This document shows positions 6,744 through 14,309 of a stretch of 15,054 nucleotides of DNA, in pieces. Under the pieces are notes generated by a model that saw only the letters and a program-made list of their open reading frames with translations, was not told the DNA's origin and searched no databases. The position numbers and the translations under genes are program-made. Within the stretch, counting starts at the first letter, position 1; each line of letters begins with the position of its first letter. This stretch comes from Alphaproteobacteria bacterium UBA2964 (GTDB lineage: Bacteria; Pseudomonadota; Alphaproteobacteria; MPNO01; UBA2964): the NCBI GenBank assembly GCA_002348425.1, contig DEBE01000156.1, positions 1 to 15,054 of the forward strand. The letters run 5' to 3'.

Positions 6744-7610
6744 ATGTCACAACCTCCACTCTGGCCTGCCCACCTGCACCATTTCTGTTTACGAACCACG
6801 CAGTTAGAGTCACAGGCGGAATGGTACAGCAAACAGCTTGAGATGGACGCGGAAACACTTGCAGAAGGATCAGTTTGGCTAACAAGTAGCCAGCGCAACC
6901 TAATCCTTTCCAGCATTGGCGACACCAATGATGATGAGATTGAAAGAGGACGTCTGCGGTTTGCTGCTTATGCGCTAGGTACCCCAGAGCAGGTTCCTTA
7001 CTTTGATGCATGGCTAAAAAAACGCGGCGTTGAAAGATCAGAAAAAAAATCACCAATCTTCGCGAATGATCAAATTTCAATTAAAGACCCGGATGGTAAC
7101 ACCTTTGTCTTCGGTGTGCCTAATAAGAAAGAAACTAAAACTCCAGACCGGCTGCCGGGCAGATTACAACATATCGGTATTTGTACACCAGATATAGATC
7201 GATTGAAGGATTTTTACATTAATGTTATTGGTTTCCGCCCCTCAGACGTCGTAAGTAGCGATAAAGGGGCCACTTCAGCGTGTTTTCTGCGCTCAGACCA
7301 CGAACATCACGATCTGGCGCTTTTTAAAGCCTCAAGTTCGCGCTTCGATCACCAATGTTACGAAACCACCTGCTGGAACGATATCCGTGACTGGGGAGAT
7401 CATTTCGCCAAGACCCGGACTAGGGTGGAATGGGGAGCGGCGCGCCATGGAGCAGGAAACAACCTCTTCATCTTTGTACGTGACCTCGATGGTAATCCAG
7501 TGGAGATGTCCGCTGAGCTTGAGACCCGCAAATACGACGATGAACCCGGGATTTGGAAGACCGAGGAACGCACGCTAAATCTTTGGGGTAGCGCCTGGTC
7601 ACGTGACTGA
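6744..7610 (+). CDS. Type I extradiol ring-cleavage dioxygenase (VOC superfamily)
   Basis: A 288-residue, two-module vicinal-oxygen-chelate protein. The N-terminal module (about 8-125) is non-catalytic; the C-terminal module (about 140-256) carries the iron site. By motif alignment with homoprotocatechuate 2,3-dioxygenase and BphC, the Fe ligands are His143 (LQHIGI), His203 (FDHQCYE) and Glu254 (NPVEMSAE). His189 (HHDLAL) and His235 (ARHG) match the second-sphere acid-base histidines, and their spacing to the ligands agrees. The position of the conserved active-site Tyr (Tyr257 and Tyr250 in those enzymes) is Phe244. It should open a catechol-type ring next to the hydroxyl pair using O2. ATG 6744 has GAGGA 7 bases upstream. 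The aromatic hydroxylase gene follows after 33 bases. The ring substrate is unknown, and a non-cleaving VOC role is a minor alternative. Confidence 0.85.
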   Translation: MSQPPLWPAHLHHFCLRTTQLESQAEWYSKQLEMDAETLAEGSVWLTSSQRNLILSSIGDTNDDEIERGRLRFAAYALGTPEQVPYFDAWLKKRGVERSEKKSPIFANDQISIKDPDGNTFVFGVPNKKETKTPDRLPGRLQHIGICTPDIDRLKDFYINVIGFRPSDVVSSDKGATSACFLRSDHEHHDLALFKASSSRFDHQCYETTCWNDIRDWGDHFAKTRTRVEWGAARHGAGNNLFIFVRDLDGNPVEMSAELETRKYDDEPGIWKTEERTLNLWGSAWSRD

Positions 7611-7643
7611 AAGGGTTCAAGAACGACAGGGGAGATAGAGGAA

Positions 7644-9227
7644 GTGGTAGACATATACGCTGATGTGATCATCGTGGGCGGGGGACCTACCGGCCTCACA
7701 ACGGCGAACTACCTCGGAATGCAGGGTGTAAAAACCATTCTCGTCGAGCGTAATTCCGGTACGGTTCAGGAACCGCGAGCTGTATCTATTGATGACGAGA
7801 CGATGCGGGGATTACAGACAATAGGGCTCGTCGAAAAACTCATCCCAAACACTCTTCCCGGTTACGGTGCTCGCTACTATTCTCCTAACCAAAAAGAATT
7901 TGCAAGGATCAAGCCAACAACACGAGAATTTGGACATCCGCGCCGGTCTGCCTTCCATCAGCCAGAGTTAGAAGCACTACTATACGAGGGATTAAAGAGG
8001 TTTCCCAGTGTCGAAGTAATGTATGAAACCACTTTCGAGAGCTTCGAGCAGGATTCCGGCGGCGTAACGGTTAAGGTCCGAGATAAAGGAAAAACCGAGA
8101 AGTTATTGCGTGGTGTATACCTAGCCGCCTGCGACGGTGGTCGTTCTAGCATTCGCCACTCTATAGGCGCAGGTTTGATAGGCTCCAGCTTTGAAGAGCG
8201 CTGGCTAGTTTTTGATACCGTGAACGACTTAGATTGTACGCCGGACTCTGTTGCATATTGCGACCATCGGCGTCCAGCAATTACCTTGCCGGGACCTGGA
8301 AATACTAGAAGGTGGGAGTTCCTCGTAAAAAAAAATGAAGACGCTGAAAAATTTTTAGAGGAAGAAAAAATTAACGATCTACTCAGGCCTTATATCGGTG
8401 ACAAATCGGTCGAAATTGTACGTAAGGTGATTTATACTTTTCATGCTCGTATTGCTGATAAGTGGCGTGAAGGACGCATCTTCCTAATCGGCGATGCCGC
8501 ACACCTGACACCACCCTATGCAGGGCAAGGTATGAACAGCGGTCAGCGCGATGCAGCAAACTTTTCTTGGAAGGCAGCAGCTGTTATTCAGAAAAGATTA
8601 ACAGACAAAATCATGGAAACATATGAAAGCGAGCGGCGATACCATGCTTGGTCCTTGATCCAGATGGCAATCCAAATTGGTTGGGCAATGGTACCGCGCA
8701 ATTGGTTTCATACCTATGGTCAAATCACATTCTTCCGCATAGCCGGATTAATTCCGAAGTTGCGTGACTATTTTTTAGGTATGAAGTTCAAACCGATCCC
8801 GCGTTTTCAGGAGGGTTTTCTCCTCCCAGACGGGCGATCTCCCAAAAATACCCTTGTCGGCCGAATGATACCCCAACCAACCGTGAAAACTATCGACGGG
8901 GTAGAACAAAAACTCGATGATGTCATGGGACCTGGATTTGTATTGTTAGCGATTGGAGGCAATGCCGCTAACACCCTCAGAGGTCTCCGTGCCGAAATCT
9001 GGCAAAAACTCGCAGCAACCCCTGTAGCCATATCACTCGACGACAATCAATCCAAAATAGTTGACTTGAACCCTGTAATACTAGATCCCGAGGAGATATC
9101 GCCACGTTTTCTGGAATATGATGGCTGGACCCTCCTGGTTCGCCCTGACCGATACGTGGCGGCGGCTTTTACCCGAGTAACCGTAGCTAAGGTAGAGACA
9201 GCATTGCAGAACTGGATGACCAACTAA
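7644..9227 (+). CDS. FAD-dependent aromatic ring hydroxylase (MhpA-like, PHBH fold)
   Basis: A 527-residue class A flavoprotein monooxygenase resembling 3-(3-hydroxyphenyl)propionate hydroxylase. It should use NAD(P)H and O2 to add an ortho hydroxyl to a phenolic acid, making a catechol. The FAD dinucleotide fold is VIIVGGGPTGLTTAN (8-22), the NAD(P)H/FAD DG motif is CDGGRSSIR (163-171), and the FAD ribityl GD motif is GDAAHLTPPYAGQGMN (283-298). The C-terminal part after about 400 fits the thioredoxin-like domain of this family. The start is GTG, with GGGGAG at 7629-7634 nine bases upstream; the protein then begins YADVIIVGGG at the right distance. It is 33 bases downstream of the extradiol dioxygenase gene and is its likely functional partner, supplying the diol. 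It ends 8 bases before the convergent hydrolase gene, with no hairpin between. Confidence 0.92.
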   Translation: MVDIYADVIIVGGGPTGLTTANYLGMQGVKTILVERNSGTVQEPRAVSIDDETMRGLQTIGLVEKLIPNTLPGYGARYYSPNQKEFARIKPTTREFGHPRRSAFHQPELEALLYEGLKRFPSVEVMYETTFESFEQDSGGVTVKVRDKGKTEKLLRGVYLAACDGGRSSIRHSIGAGLIGSSFEERWLVFDTVNDLDCTPDSVAYCDHRRPAITLPGPGNTRRWEFLVKKNEDAEKFLEEEKINDLLRPYIGDKSVEIVRKVIYTFHARIADKWREGRIFLIGDAAHLTPPYAGQGMNSGQRDAANFSWKAAAVIQKRLTDKIMETYESERRYHAWSLIQMAIQIGWAMVPRNWFHTYGQITFFRIAGLIPKLRDYFLGMKFKPIPRFQEGFLLPDGRSPKNTLVGRMIPQPTVKTIDGVEQKLDDVMGPGFVLLAIGGNAANTLRGLRAEIWQKLAATPVAISLDDNQSKIVDLNPVILDPEEISPRFLEYDGWTLLVRPDRYVAAAFTRVTVAKVETALQNWMTN

Positions 9228-9235
9228 CAGAACGG

Positions 9236-10030
9236 CTACAGCACCGGATGCAAACTGTTTTTAATCAGAAACTGAACCATAAAACGATCGAATAACCAGG
9301 GTTGTTCCAGCTGACACGCATGCCCCGCACCAGGCAAAGTTTTTAATTCACAATTAGGAATTCGCTCCTGCAGTGCGAAAGCTCTTTGGTGCGAATTGTC
9401 CTCACTGCCAGTTAAAATGATACTTGGACATTTTATCCCTTTATGATGCTCTTCAGACTCTTCTGCCATCATAGCTTCAAACTGATAGATTATTGTTTGC
9501 GCGTCAGCAGTATTGTTCCGCTCCGCAAAAAGGTCAGCGAAATAATGCGCCATAGGCGTAGTGCGAAAAGCTGGACTTAAATCTTGAAATGAGTATTCCC
9601 AACGATAATTCACACCTTTTGTTTCGTATTGTTTGATTCTATTCGGTGCGAATGGCTTCCCGGGATTATAGCCCGTACCCGATAAAATTAGCGCTGCGGT
9701 TTTATCCGGACGCTGATGATACATGTAAGGAGCAATTGCCGAACCGACTGAACATCCAACTAGGATAGCATCTTCATTGCCACCTACGGCGTCATCGATT
9801 GCTTCCCAACACCCCTGCGCCATATCTGCCATTTTCAGCCCCTTATCTGCTTTTGGCGAACGACCATAACCGGGTATGTCGATCGCAACACATCGATACC
9901 ATGTAGAAAAATGAGCCATCTGGTACAGCCAACAAGACTGGTCCAAAGGGTTGGGATGTACAAACGCTATTACGGGGCCTTTGCGACCCATTTTCTCATA
10001 ATATAAAGGGCCATGAATGTGATCTGCCAT
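9236..10030 (-). CDS. Alpha/beta hydrolase, candidate meta-cleavage product hydrolase
   Basis: A 264-residue alpha/beta hydrolase with nucleophile Ser94 in GCSVG, acid Asp211 in TGSEDNS and His237 in GAGHACQLEQPW. DIPGYGRS (51-58) is the typical strand-turn before the elbow. The oxyanion loop reads VHPNP (24-28), where many relatives have HG. The cap spans roughly 120-190. The ATG at 10030 has a GAGAGAG stretch on the complement about 9 bases upstream. It converges on the hydroxylase gene with an 8-base gap. It sits beside a hydroxylase and an extradiol dioxygenase but on the other strand, which makes it the best local candidate for the C-C bond hydrolysis step (MhpC-like). It is a distant relative of the pair at the left edge rather than a copy. 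Ester or lactone hydrolysis is an alternative. Confidence 0.87.
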   Translation of the reverse strand: MADHIHGPLYYEKMGRKGPVIAFVHPNPLDQSCWLYQMAHFSTWYRCVAIDIPGYGRSPKADKGLKMADMAQGCWEAIDDAVGGNEDAILVGCSVGSAIAPYMYHQRPDKTAALILSGTGYNPGKPFAPNRIKQYETKGVNYRWEYSFQDLSPAFRTTPMAHYFADLFAERNNTADAQTIIYQFEAMMAEESEEHHKGIKCPSIILTGSEDNSHQRAFALQERIPNCELKTLPGAGHACQLEQPWLFDRFMVQFLIKNSLHPVL

Positions 10031-10125
10031 TATTGTTGCTCTCTCGGTAAAATATATTTATTTAAACCTAGGCCCCAATTATTGATGTCACAAGAGCTAA
10101 TAGGTTATTGGACGGCCTTCCACAT

Positions 10126-10138
10126 AAAGGTTACCTTT
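10126..10138. promoter_or_regulatory. Palindrome AAAGGT-T-ACCTTT upstream of GMC gene
   Basis: A perfect 13-base odd palindrome lies in the 149-base gap between the divergent hydrolase (start 10030) and GMC oxidoreductase (start 10180), 41 bases before the latter's ATG. Its place and symmetry suit an operator. No clear -35/-10 pair could be fixed around it, and the A+T-rich run that follows is uninformative. Confidence 0.3.
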
Positions 10139-10179
10139 CTAAATTATATATAAATTACAAAAATATTTTCGGAGCTAAA

Positions 10180-11895
10180 ATGTCCAAGTTTATGAATCAA
10201 AAATTTGATTATGTGGTCGTAGGCGGAGGTTCATCGGGCTGCGTAATCGCTAGCCGTTTGAGTGAACGATCGCAAAACAAGGTATTATTATTGGAGGCTG
10301 GCGAAGACTTTGTTCCTGGCACCGAACCAATGGAAATTAGAGATACATTCGCTGGAACGGCTCACAGTAATCCCCGTTTTACATGGACGGGTCAAACCGT
10401 TACCTGGGGCCCACGCCCTGGCAATAAGCCTGATAAACGCAAGGCTGTTCGTTATGCGCAAGGCCGAGTTATCGGCGGCGGATCATCCGTTAATGGTATG
10501 ATATCAATACGCGGTGTTCCGTGGGATTATGATGGCTGGGTAGAACTAGGTGCGAAAGGCTGGGGCTGGGACGATGTACTGCCATATTTTAAAAAGCAAG
10601 AAACGGACTTGGATTTTGACGGACCGCTCCATGGAAGTGAAGGTCCTATGGCAGTAAAACGCATCGAAGCTGAGCGTTGGCCAGGTTTCACAAAAGGATT
10701 TGTTAAAGCAGTGGAGCAAGAAGGATGGAATGATTTAAAAGATAAGAATGCTGTTTTCGAAGATGGCTATTTTCCAATTGCTGTCGCGAATAAGGAAGGC
10801 AGAAGAACATCAACCGCCACGGCCTATCTAACGCAGGAAGTAAGGTCACGACTTAACTTTGATATTCTCGGGGAGGTTTTAGTGGAAAAGGTATTGTTCA
10901 ACGGCACTAAATCAACAGGCGTTCGAGTGCATCATAAAGGAAAGGTATTTGATATTTGCGCTAATGAGGTAATTGTTAGCTCAGGTGCCCTGCACTCTCC
11001 AGCTTTGCTTCTACGCTCGGGAATCGGACCCGCGACAGAGTTGATAGACTATGGCATAGAGATAGTTGCAGATCGACAAGGGGTTGGTAAGCACTTAATG
11101 GAACATCCAGGTGTAAATTTTGGTTGCTACATGAAACCTGATTCACGCTTACCAATTGATCTTAGGTTGCCAATGTATGCCGGTATGAGATGGTCCTCCG
11201 AGCTAGAGGGCTGTCCACGGGGTGATATGTATATGATTCCTATGAACAAATCCTTCTGGCATTCGGTGGGTTCTCGAATCGGCTTAATGATGCTCTGGGT
11301 CAATAAATCATATTCCACGGGGGAAATTCGGCTAAATCCTTCTGACCCGATGGGTGTTCCCTTAGCAGATTTTAACATGTGTTCTGATCAACGCGACCTT
11401 GAACGCCTTAAGATAGGTACTCGGCTTATGGCAAAAATATGTAAAAACTCTGCCTTACATAGCAAACTCCATAACGTATTTCCAATAAGCTATAGCGACC
11501 GAGCAAGACGTTACGCCGTCTATAACAATTCAAACAGGTTTCAGACATGGGTTGGAGGTCAGGTTATGGACATGTCTGGATGGCTAAGACAAAAAGTAAT
11601 TGATAACTGGATTTCTGACGGTCTCACAATAAAAGATTTGTTAGAGGATGACGAAATACTAACATCATGGATACATAACACAGTGTTAGGACATTATCAT
11701 GCGTCGTGTTCAAACAGGATGGGAGCCCCAAATGACCCTGGTGCGGTCACAGACCCATCTGCACGTGTTTACGGGGTTGAGGGTCTTCGTGTTGCCGATG
11801 CTTCAATAATGCCAGCAGTACCATGTGCGAATACAAATTTTCCAACAATTATGATAGCGGAAAAAGTTGCAGCAACTATATTGGGTGAAAATTAA
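10180..11895 (+). CDS. GMC-family FAD-dependent oxidoreductase (alcohol/choline dehydrogenase type)
   Basis: A 571-residue glucose-methanol-choline oxidoreductase. These flavoproteins oxidise primary or secondary alcohols, passing electrons to O2 or a quinone. The ADP-binding motif VVVGGGSSGCVIASRLSE (12-29) opens the protein. GRVIGGGSSVNGMISIRG (95-112) is the FAD-attachment loop, and SGALHSPALLLRSGIG (268-283) is the family's second signature. His507 in HASCSNRMG is the expected catalytic base, and the C-terminal ANTNFPT provides the Asn position. The block is normally HPxGTCxMG; here GTC is replaced by CSN. The frame is open to TTG 10108, but GGAG at 10171-10174 and ATG 10180 fit better, and the extra 24 residues have no family counterpart. 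It heads a four-gene run with the aldolase-fold and AroE-like genes. It has no signal peptide. Its substrate is unknown. Confidence 0.9.
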   Translation: MSKFMNQKFDYVVVGGGSSGCVIASRLSERSQNKVLLLEAGEDFVPGTEPMEIRDTFAGTAHSNPRFTWTGQTVTWGPRPGNKPDKRKAVRYAQGRVIGGGSSVNGMISIRGVPWDYDGWVELGAKGWGWDDVLPYFKKQETDLDFDGPLHGSEGPMAVKRIEAERWPGFTKGFVKAVEQEGWNDLKDKNAVFEDGYFPIAVANKEGRRTSTATAYLTQEVRSRLNFDILGEVLVEKVLFNGTKSTGVRVHHKGKVFDICANEVIVSSGALHSPALLLRSGIGPATELIDYGIEIVADRQGVGKHLMEHPGVNFGCYMKPDSRLPIDLRLPMYAGMRWSSELEGCPRGDMYMIPMNKSFWHSVGSRIGLMMLWVNKSYSTGEIRLNPSDPMGVPLADFNMCSDQRDLERLKIGTRLMAKICKNSALHSKLHNVFPISYSDRARRYAVYNNSNRFQTWVGGQVMDMSGWLRQKVIDNWISDGLTIKDLLEDDEILTSWIHNTVLGHYHASCSNRMGAPNDPGAVTDPSARVYGVEGLRVADASIMPAVPCANTNFPTIMIAEKVAATILGEN

Positions 11896-11939
11896 TAAAA
11901 GCCTCTAAACCTGATGAAAAATTGTAGGATAAAAGTTAT

Positions 11940-12701
11940 ATGAATGATGAAGCTAATAAGAATATTCCGGAATCTGGTGGCCTGGTGTCCGATCAATTGC
12001 TAGCTGACCTCGCAGCAGCGAGCCGTATTTTAGCAGCGCGGGGAGTAGTTGATGCGTTCGGTCATGTTTCTCTGCGACACCCGGATAACCCAAACCGCTA
12101 TTTTATGTGTCGTGCCAAAGCACCCGCCCTAGCGGAGCCTGAAGACATCATCGAATACAACCTTGATAGTGAACCCTGTAATGCAAATGGCCGCGGTAGT
12201 TTTCTTGAGCGGTTTATTCATGGCGAAATATATAAAGCCCGACCCGATCTAAACTCGGTAGTTCATAGTCACTCACCTTCTGTAATTCCCTTTGGGTTAG
12301 TTGATACTCAAATAAAGGCGATGTTCCATAACGCTGCCTTTCTTGCAGCGGGAGTACCTGTATTTGATATCAGCGAAAAATATGGGGTGACTGATATGCT
12401 GGTGAGCGATGGTGACAAAGGCCAAACCTTTGCAGAATGCTTAGGTGATAAAGATATAGCATTAATGCGAGCTCACGGCTCTGTTGCGTGCGGCAGTACG
12501 TTGGAACTTGCAGTTTTTCGCGCAGTTTTTACGGAAGTTAATTCACGTATTCAACACTGGACGATGGACTTAGCTGGCAGCACACCCATTGCTTCTCTAA
12601 GCACTGAGGAGGGGGCCTTAGCAGACGTTCCAAATAATGGTGCCTGCATGCGCGCGTGGGACTTGTGGCGTCGAGAAGTTCGATCAGAGACTAATTGGTA
12701 A
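11940..12701 (+). CDS. Class II aldolase/adducin family protein (first of two)
   Basis: A 253-residue metal-dependent aldolase-fold protein. His109 and His111 (VVHSHS) and His179 (MRAHGSV) match the three zinc ligands of fuculose-phosphate aldolase, and Glu90 (FLERFIHGEIY) matches its catalytic Glu. RGVVDAFGHVSLR at 34-46 is the family's substrate-loop region. The family holds sugar-phosphate aldolases and also decarboxylases of aromatic or ring-fission acids, such as 3,4-dihydroxyphthalate decarboxylase. This member lacks an evident phosphate-binding pattern and sits among aromatic genes, so a decarboxylase or lyase role is favoured but unproven. ATG 11940 has AGGA at 11926-11929. It follows the GMC gene by 44 bases and precedes the second aldolase-like gene by 16. 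An older name for such proteins, decarboxylase or epimerase, should not be taken as proof. Confidence 0.85.
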   Translation: MNDEANKNIPESGGLVSDQLLADLAAASRILAARGVVDAFGHVSLRHPDNPNRYFMCRAKAPALAEPEDIIEYNLDSEPCNANGRGSFLERFIHGEIYKARPDLNSVVHSHSPSVIPFGLVDTQIKAMFHNAAFLAAGVPVFDISEKYGVTDMLVSDGDKGQTFAECLGDKDIALMRAHGSVACGSTLELAVFRAVFTEVNSRIQHWTMDLAGSTPIASLSTEEGALADVPNNGACMRAWDLWRREVRSETNW

Positions 12702-12717
12702 AAAAGGGGGACCTTCG

Positions 12718-13392
12718 ATGAACGCTTTAGCAGATCAGAAAAATGATTTAGTTAAATGTATATTGATGCTCGAGCAAGCAGGGATTATTGATTATAATGG
12801 GCATGCAAGTGTGCGCTTGGCCGAAGATAGAATCCTCATAAATATTGGGAACCGTCAACGAAGCACCCTTACCGTTGAAGACCTTTGTATTATCGATTTT
12901 GAAGGAAATTTACTTGAGGGTGACGGCAAACCCCCACTGGAGTTCCATTTACATGCGGGTGTCTATAAAGCGAGATCCGACGCCGGAGCAGTAATTCACT
13001 GTCACCCCAAATGGTCAACGATTCTCACAACAGCAGGGCAGGAATACCTGCCGGTGTACGCACAAGGGTCATTAGTTTATCCACTGCCGATGTTAGATTC
13101 TCCAGACTCTATTAACAATGTCAGAATGGCCTCTGCATTAACAGATATTCTAGGCGATCGTCCCGCCGCAGTCATGAAAGCACATGGGGCAGTTACGCTA
13201 GGTAAAACAATCGTTGATGCCTTCGTTCTCATGAATTATTTGGAGGACAATGCAGAGAGACAGTATTTAGCAAGTCAGATTGGTAACCCCTATTCCTTCT
13301 CTCAGGAGGAGTTGGACTTGTGCAGAGAAAAATTATGGACCCCTAGTCTTTTCCAACGCACATGGGATCATTTTAGCGCCAAAATGACTTAG
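12718..13392 (+). CDS. Class II aldolase/adducin family protein (second of two)
   Basis: A 224-residue aldolase-fold protein with its own full set of predicted metal ligands, His94 and His96 (VIHCHP) and His156 (MKAHGAV), and catalytic-type Glu75 (PPLEFHLHAGVYKAR). DYNGHASVRL at 25-34 matches the glycine-rich substrate loop. The frame is open back to a GTG at 12637 inside the first aldolase gene. I start at ATG 12718, which follows a strong AGGGGG at 12705-12710; the shorter protein begins like its relatives. It is only distantly similar to the preceding gene, so the pair may be two subunits or two successive enzymes rather than a recent duplication. Decarboxylation or retro-aldol cleavage of a catabolic intermediate is the likely chemistry; the substrate is unknown. 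The AroE-like gene follows after 29 bases. Confidence 0.85.
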   Translation: MNALADQKNDLVKCILMLEQAGIIDYNGHASVRLAEDRILINIGNRQRSTLTVEDLCIIDFEGNLLEGDGKPPLEFHLHAGVYKARSDAGAVIHCHPKWSTILTTAGQEYLPVYAQGSLVYPLPMLDSPDSINNVRMASALTDILGDRPAAVMKAHGAVTLGKTIVDAFVLMNYLEDNAERQYLASQIGNPYSFSQEELDLCREKLWTPSLFQRTWDHFSAKMT

Positions 13393-13421
13393 ACCGGTCA
13401 AATTTTAATAAGGCATAGAAT

Positions 13422-14273
13422 TTGGTAGACAAAGATAAATTTTATTTAGTAGGTGTAATGGGTTGGCCCGTTATGCACTCACGATCGCCCATGATGCACA
13501 ATTATTGGATGCAGCAACAGGGAATATCCGGCACCTATGTATTTTTGGAAATAAAACCAGGAGCTTTGGAAGGTGCCCTGAGAGCCCTACACCCTCTAGG
13601 ATTCTCGGGCTGTAACCTTACCATTCCTCATAAACTTGATGCGATGGAAATTGTGGATGAGGTCGACGATACTGCAAAAAAAATTGGAGCCATAAGTTGC
13701 GTAATTGTAAAAAACGATGGAACTCTTTTGGGTACCAATAATGATTGGTTGGGATTTATAGGAAACCTTAAGCATCAACAACCAACTTGGAACGCTAACG
13801 CGGGTCCCTGTACAGTAATCGGTGCCGGTGGTGGAGGTCGGGCTGTTGTATATGGTTTATTGCGGGAAGGTGCAAGAGAAATACGGCTTGTCAACCGAAC
13901 CGAAAGCAAGGCCGTAAAAATTGCATCAGATTTAGGGAGGGGCGTAACTGTTTATCCTTGGAAAGAAAGGCACTCACTGCTAGAGGGGGCCGCAACGGTT
14001 GTCAATGTGACTAATCAGGGTATGGTTGGTGAGCCTGCTTTAGACATTAATCTTGATAAATTATCGCCTGACGCTTTAGCAGCGGATATCATCTATACCC
14101 CACTAGCATCTCCTTTTCTTGCAGCAGCCTCGGAGCGCCAAAATAAAACTGTTAATGGTTTAGGAATGCTACTTCATCAGGGGCCACCCGCCTGGAAGAA
14201 GTGGTTTGGACTCGAACCAATTGTAACAGAAGAACTCGAAAAAATGATGGTGGAGAGCATTTCAGAGGATTAG
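13422..14273 (+). CDS. aroE: Shikimate/quinate dehydrogenase-like protein
   Basis: A 283-residue AroE-family NAD(P)-dependent dehydrogenase of shikimate-like hydroxy acids. GWPVMHSRSPMMHNYW (14-29) holds the substrate Ser pair, and Lys71 (NLTIPHK) is the catalytic Lys. Asp108 in NNDWLGF is its Asp partner, GAGGGGRAV (135-143) is the nucleotide loop and VNRTESKA (157-164) suggests NADP preference. Tyr225 and Gln253 (HQGPPAW) are kept. The block usually reading GA-x-N-T-V is GAISCV, so the substrate-contacting Asn (Asn86 in E. coli) is Ser92. The start is TTG with AAGG at 13410-13413 eight bases upstream; the first ATG (13458) would cut conserved sequence. It lacks the maf/coaE/dnaQ neighbours common for biosynthetic aroE in alphaproteobacteria. 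Its place at the end of a catabolic operon suggests use on quinate, shikimate or a related acid. Confidence 0.85.
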   Translation: MVDKDKFYLVGVMGWPVMHSRSPMMHNYWMQQQGISGTYVFLEIKPGALEGALRALHPLGFSGCNLTIPHKLDAMEIVDEVDDTAKKIGAISCVIVKNDGTLLGTNNDWLGFIGNLKHQQPTWNANAGPCTVIGAGGGGRAVVYGLLREGAREIRLVNRTESKAVKIASDLGRGVTVYPWKERHSLLEGAATVVNVTNQGMVGEPALDINLDKLSPDALAADIIYTPLASPFLAAASERQNKTVNGLGMLLHQGPPAWKKWFGLEPIVTEELEKMMVESISED

Positions 14274-14309
14274 AAAATTTCCAACCATAAACCAAAAACA
14301 AGCTCTCTT

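Noticed and set aside
10108..10179. TTG start at 10108 for the GMC oxidoreductase
   Set aside because: The added 24 residues do not resemble the family, and GGAG precedes ATG 10180.
12637..12717. GTG start at 12637 for the second aldolase-fold gene, overlapping the first
   Set aside because: The strong AGGGGG lies just before ATG 12718, and the extension is a frame-shifted reading of the first gene's C-terminus.
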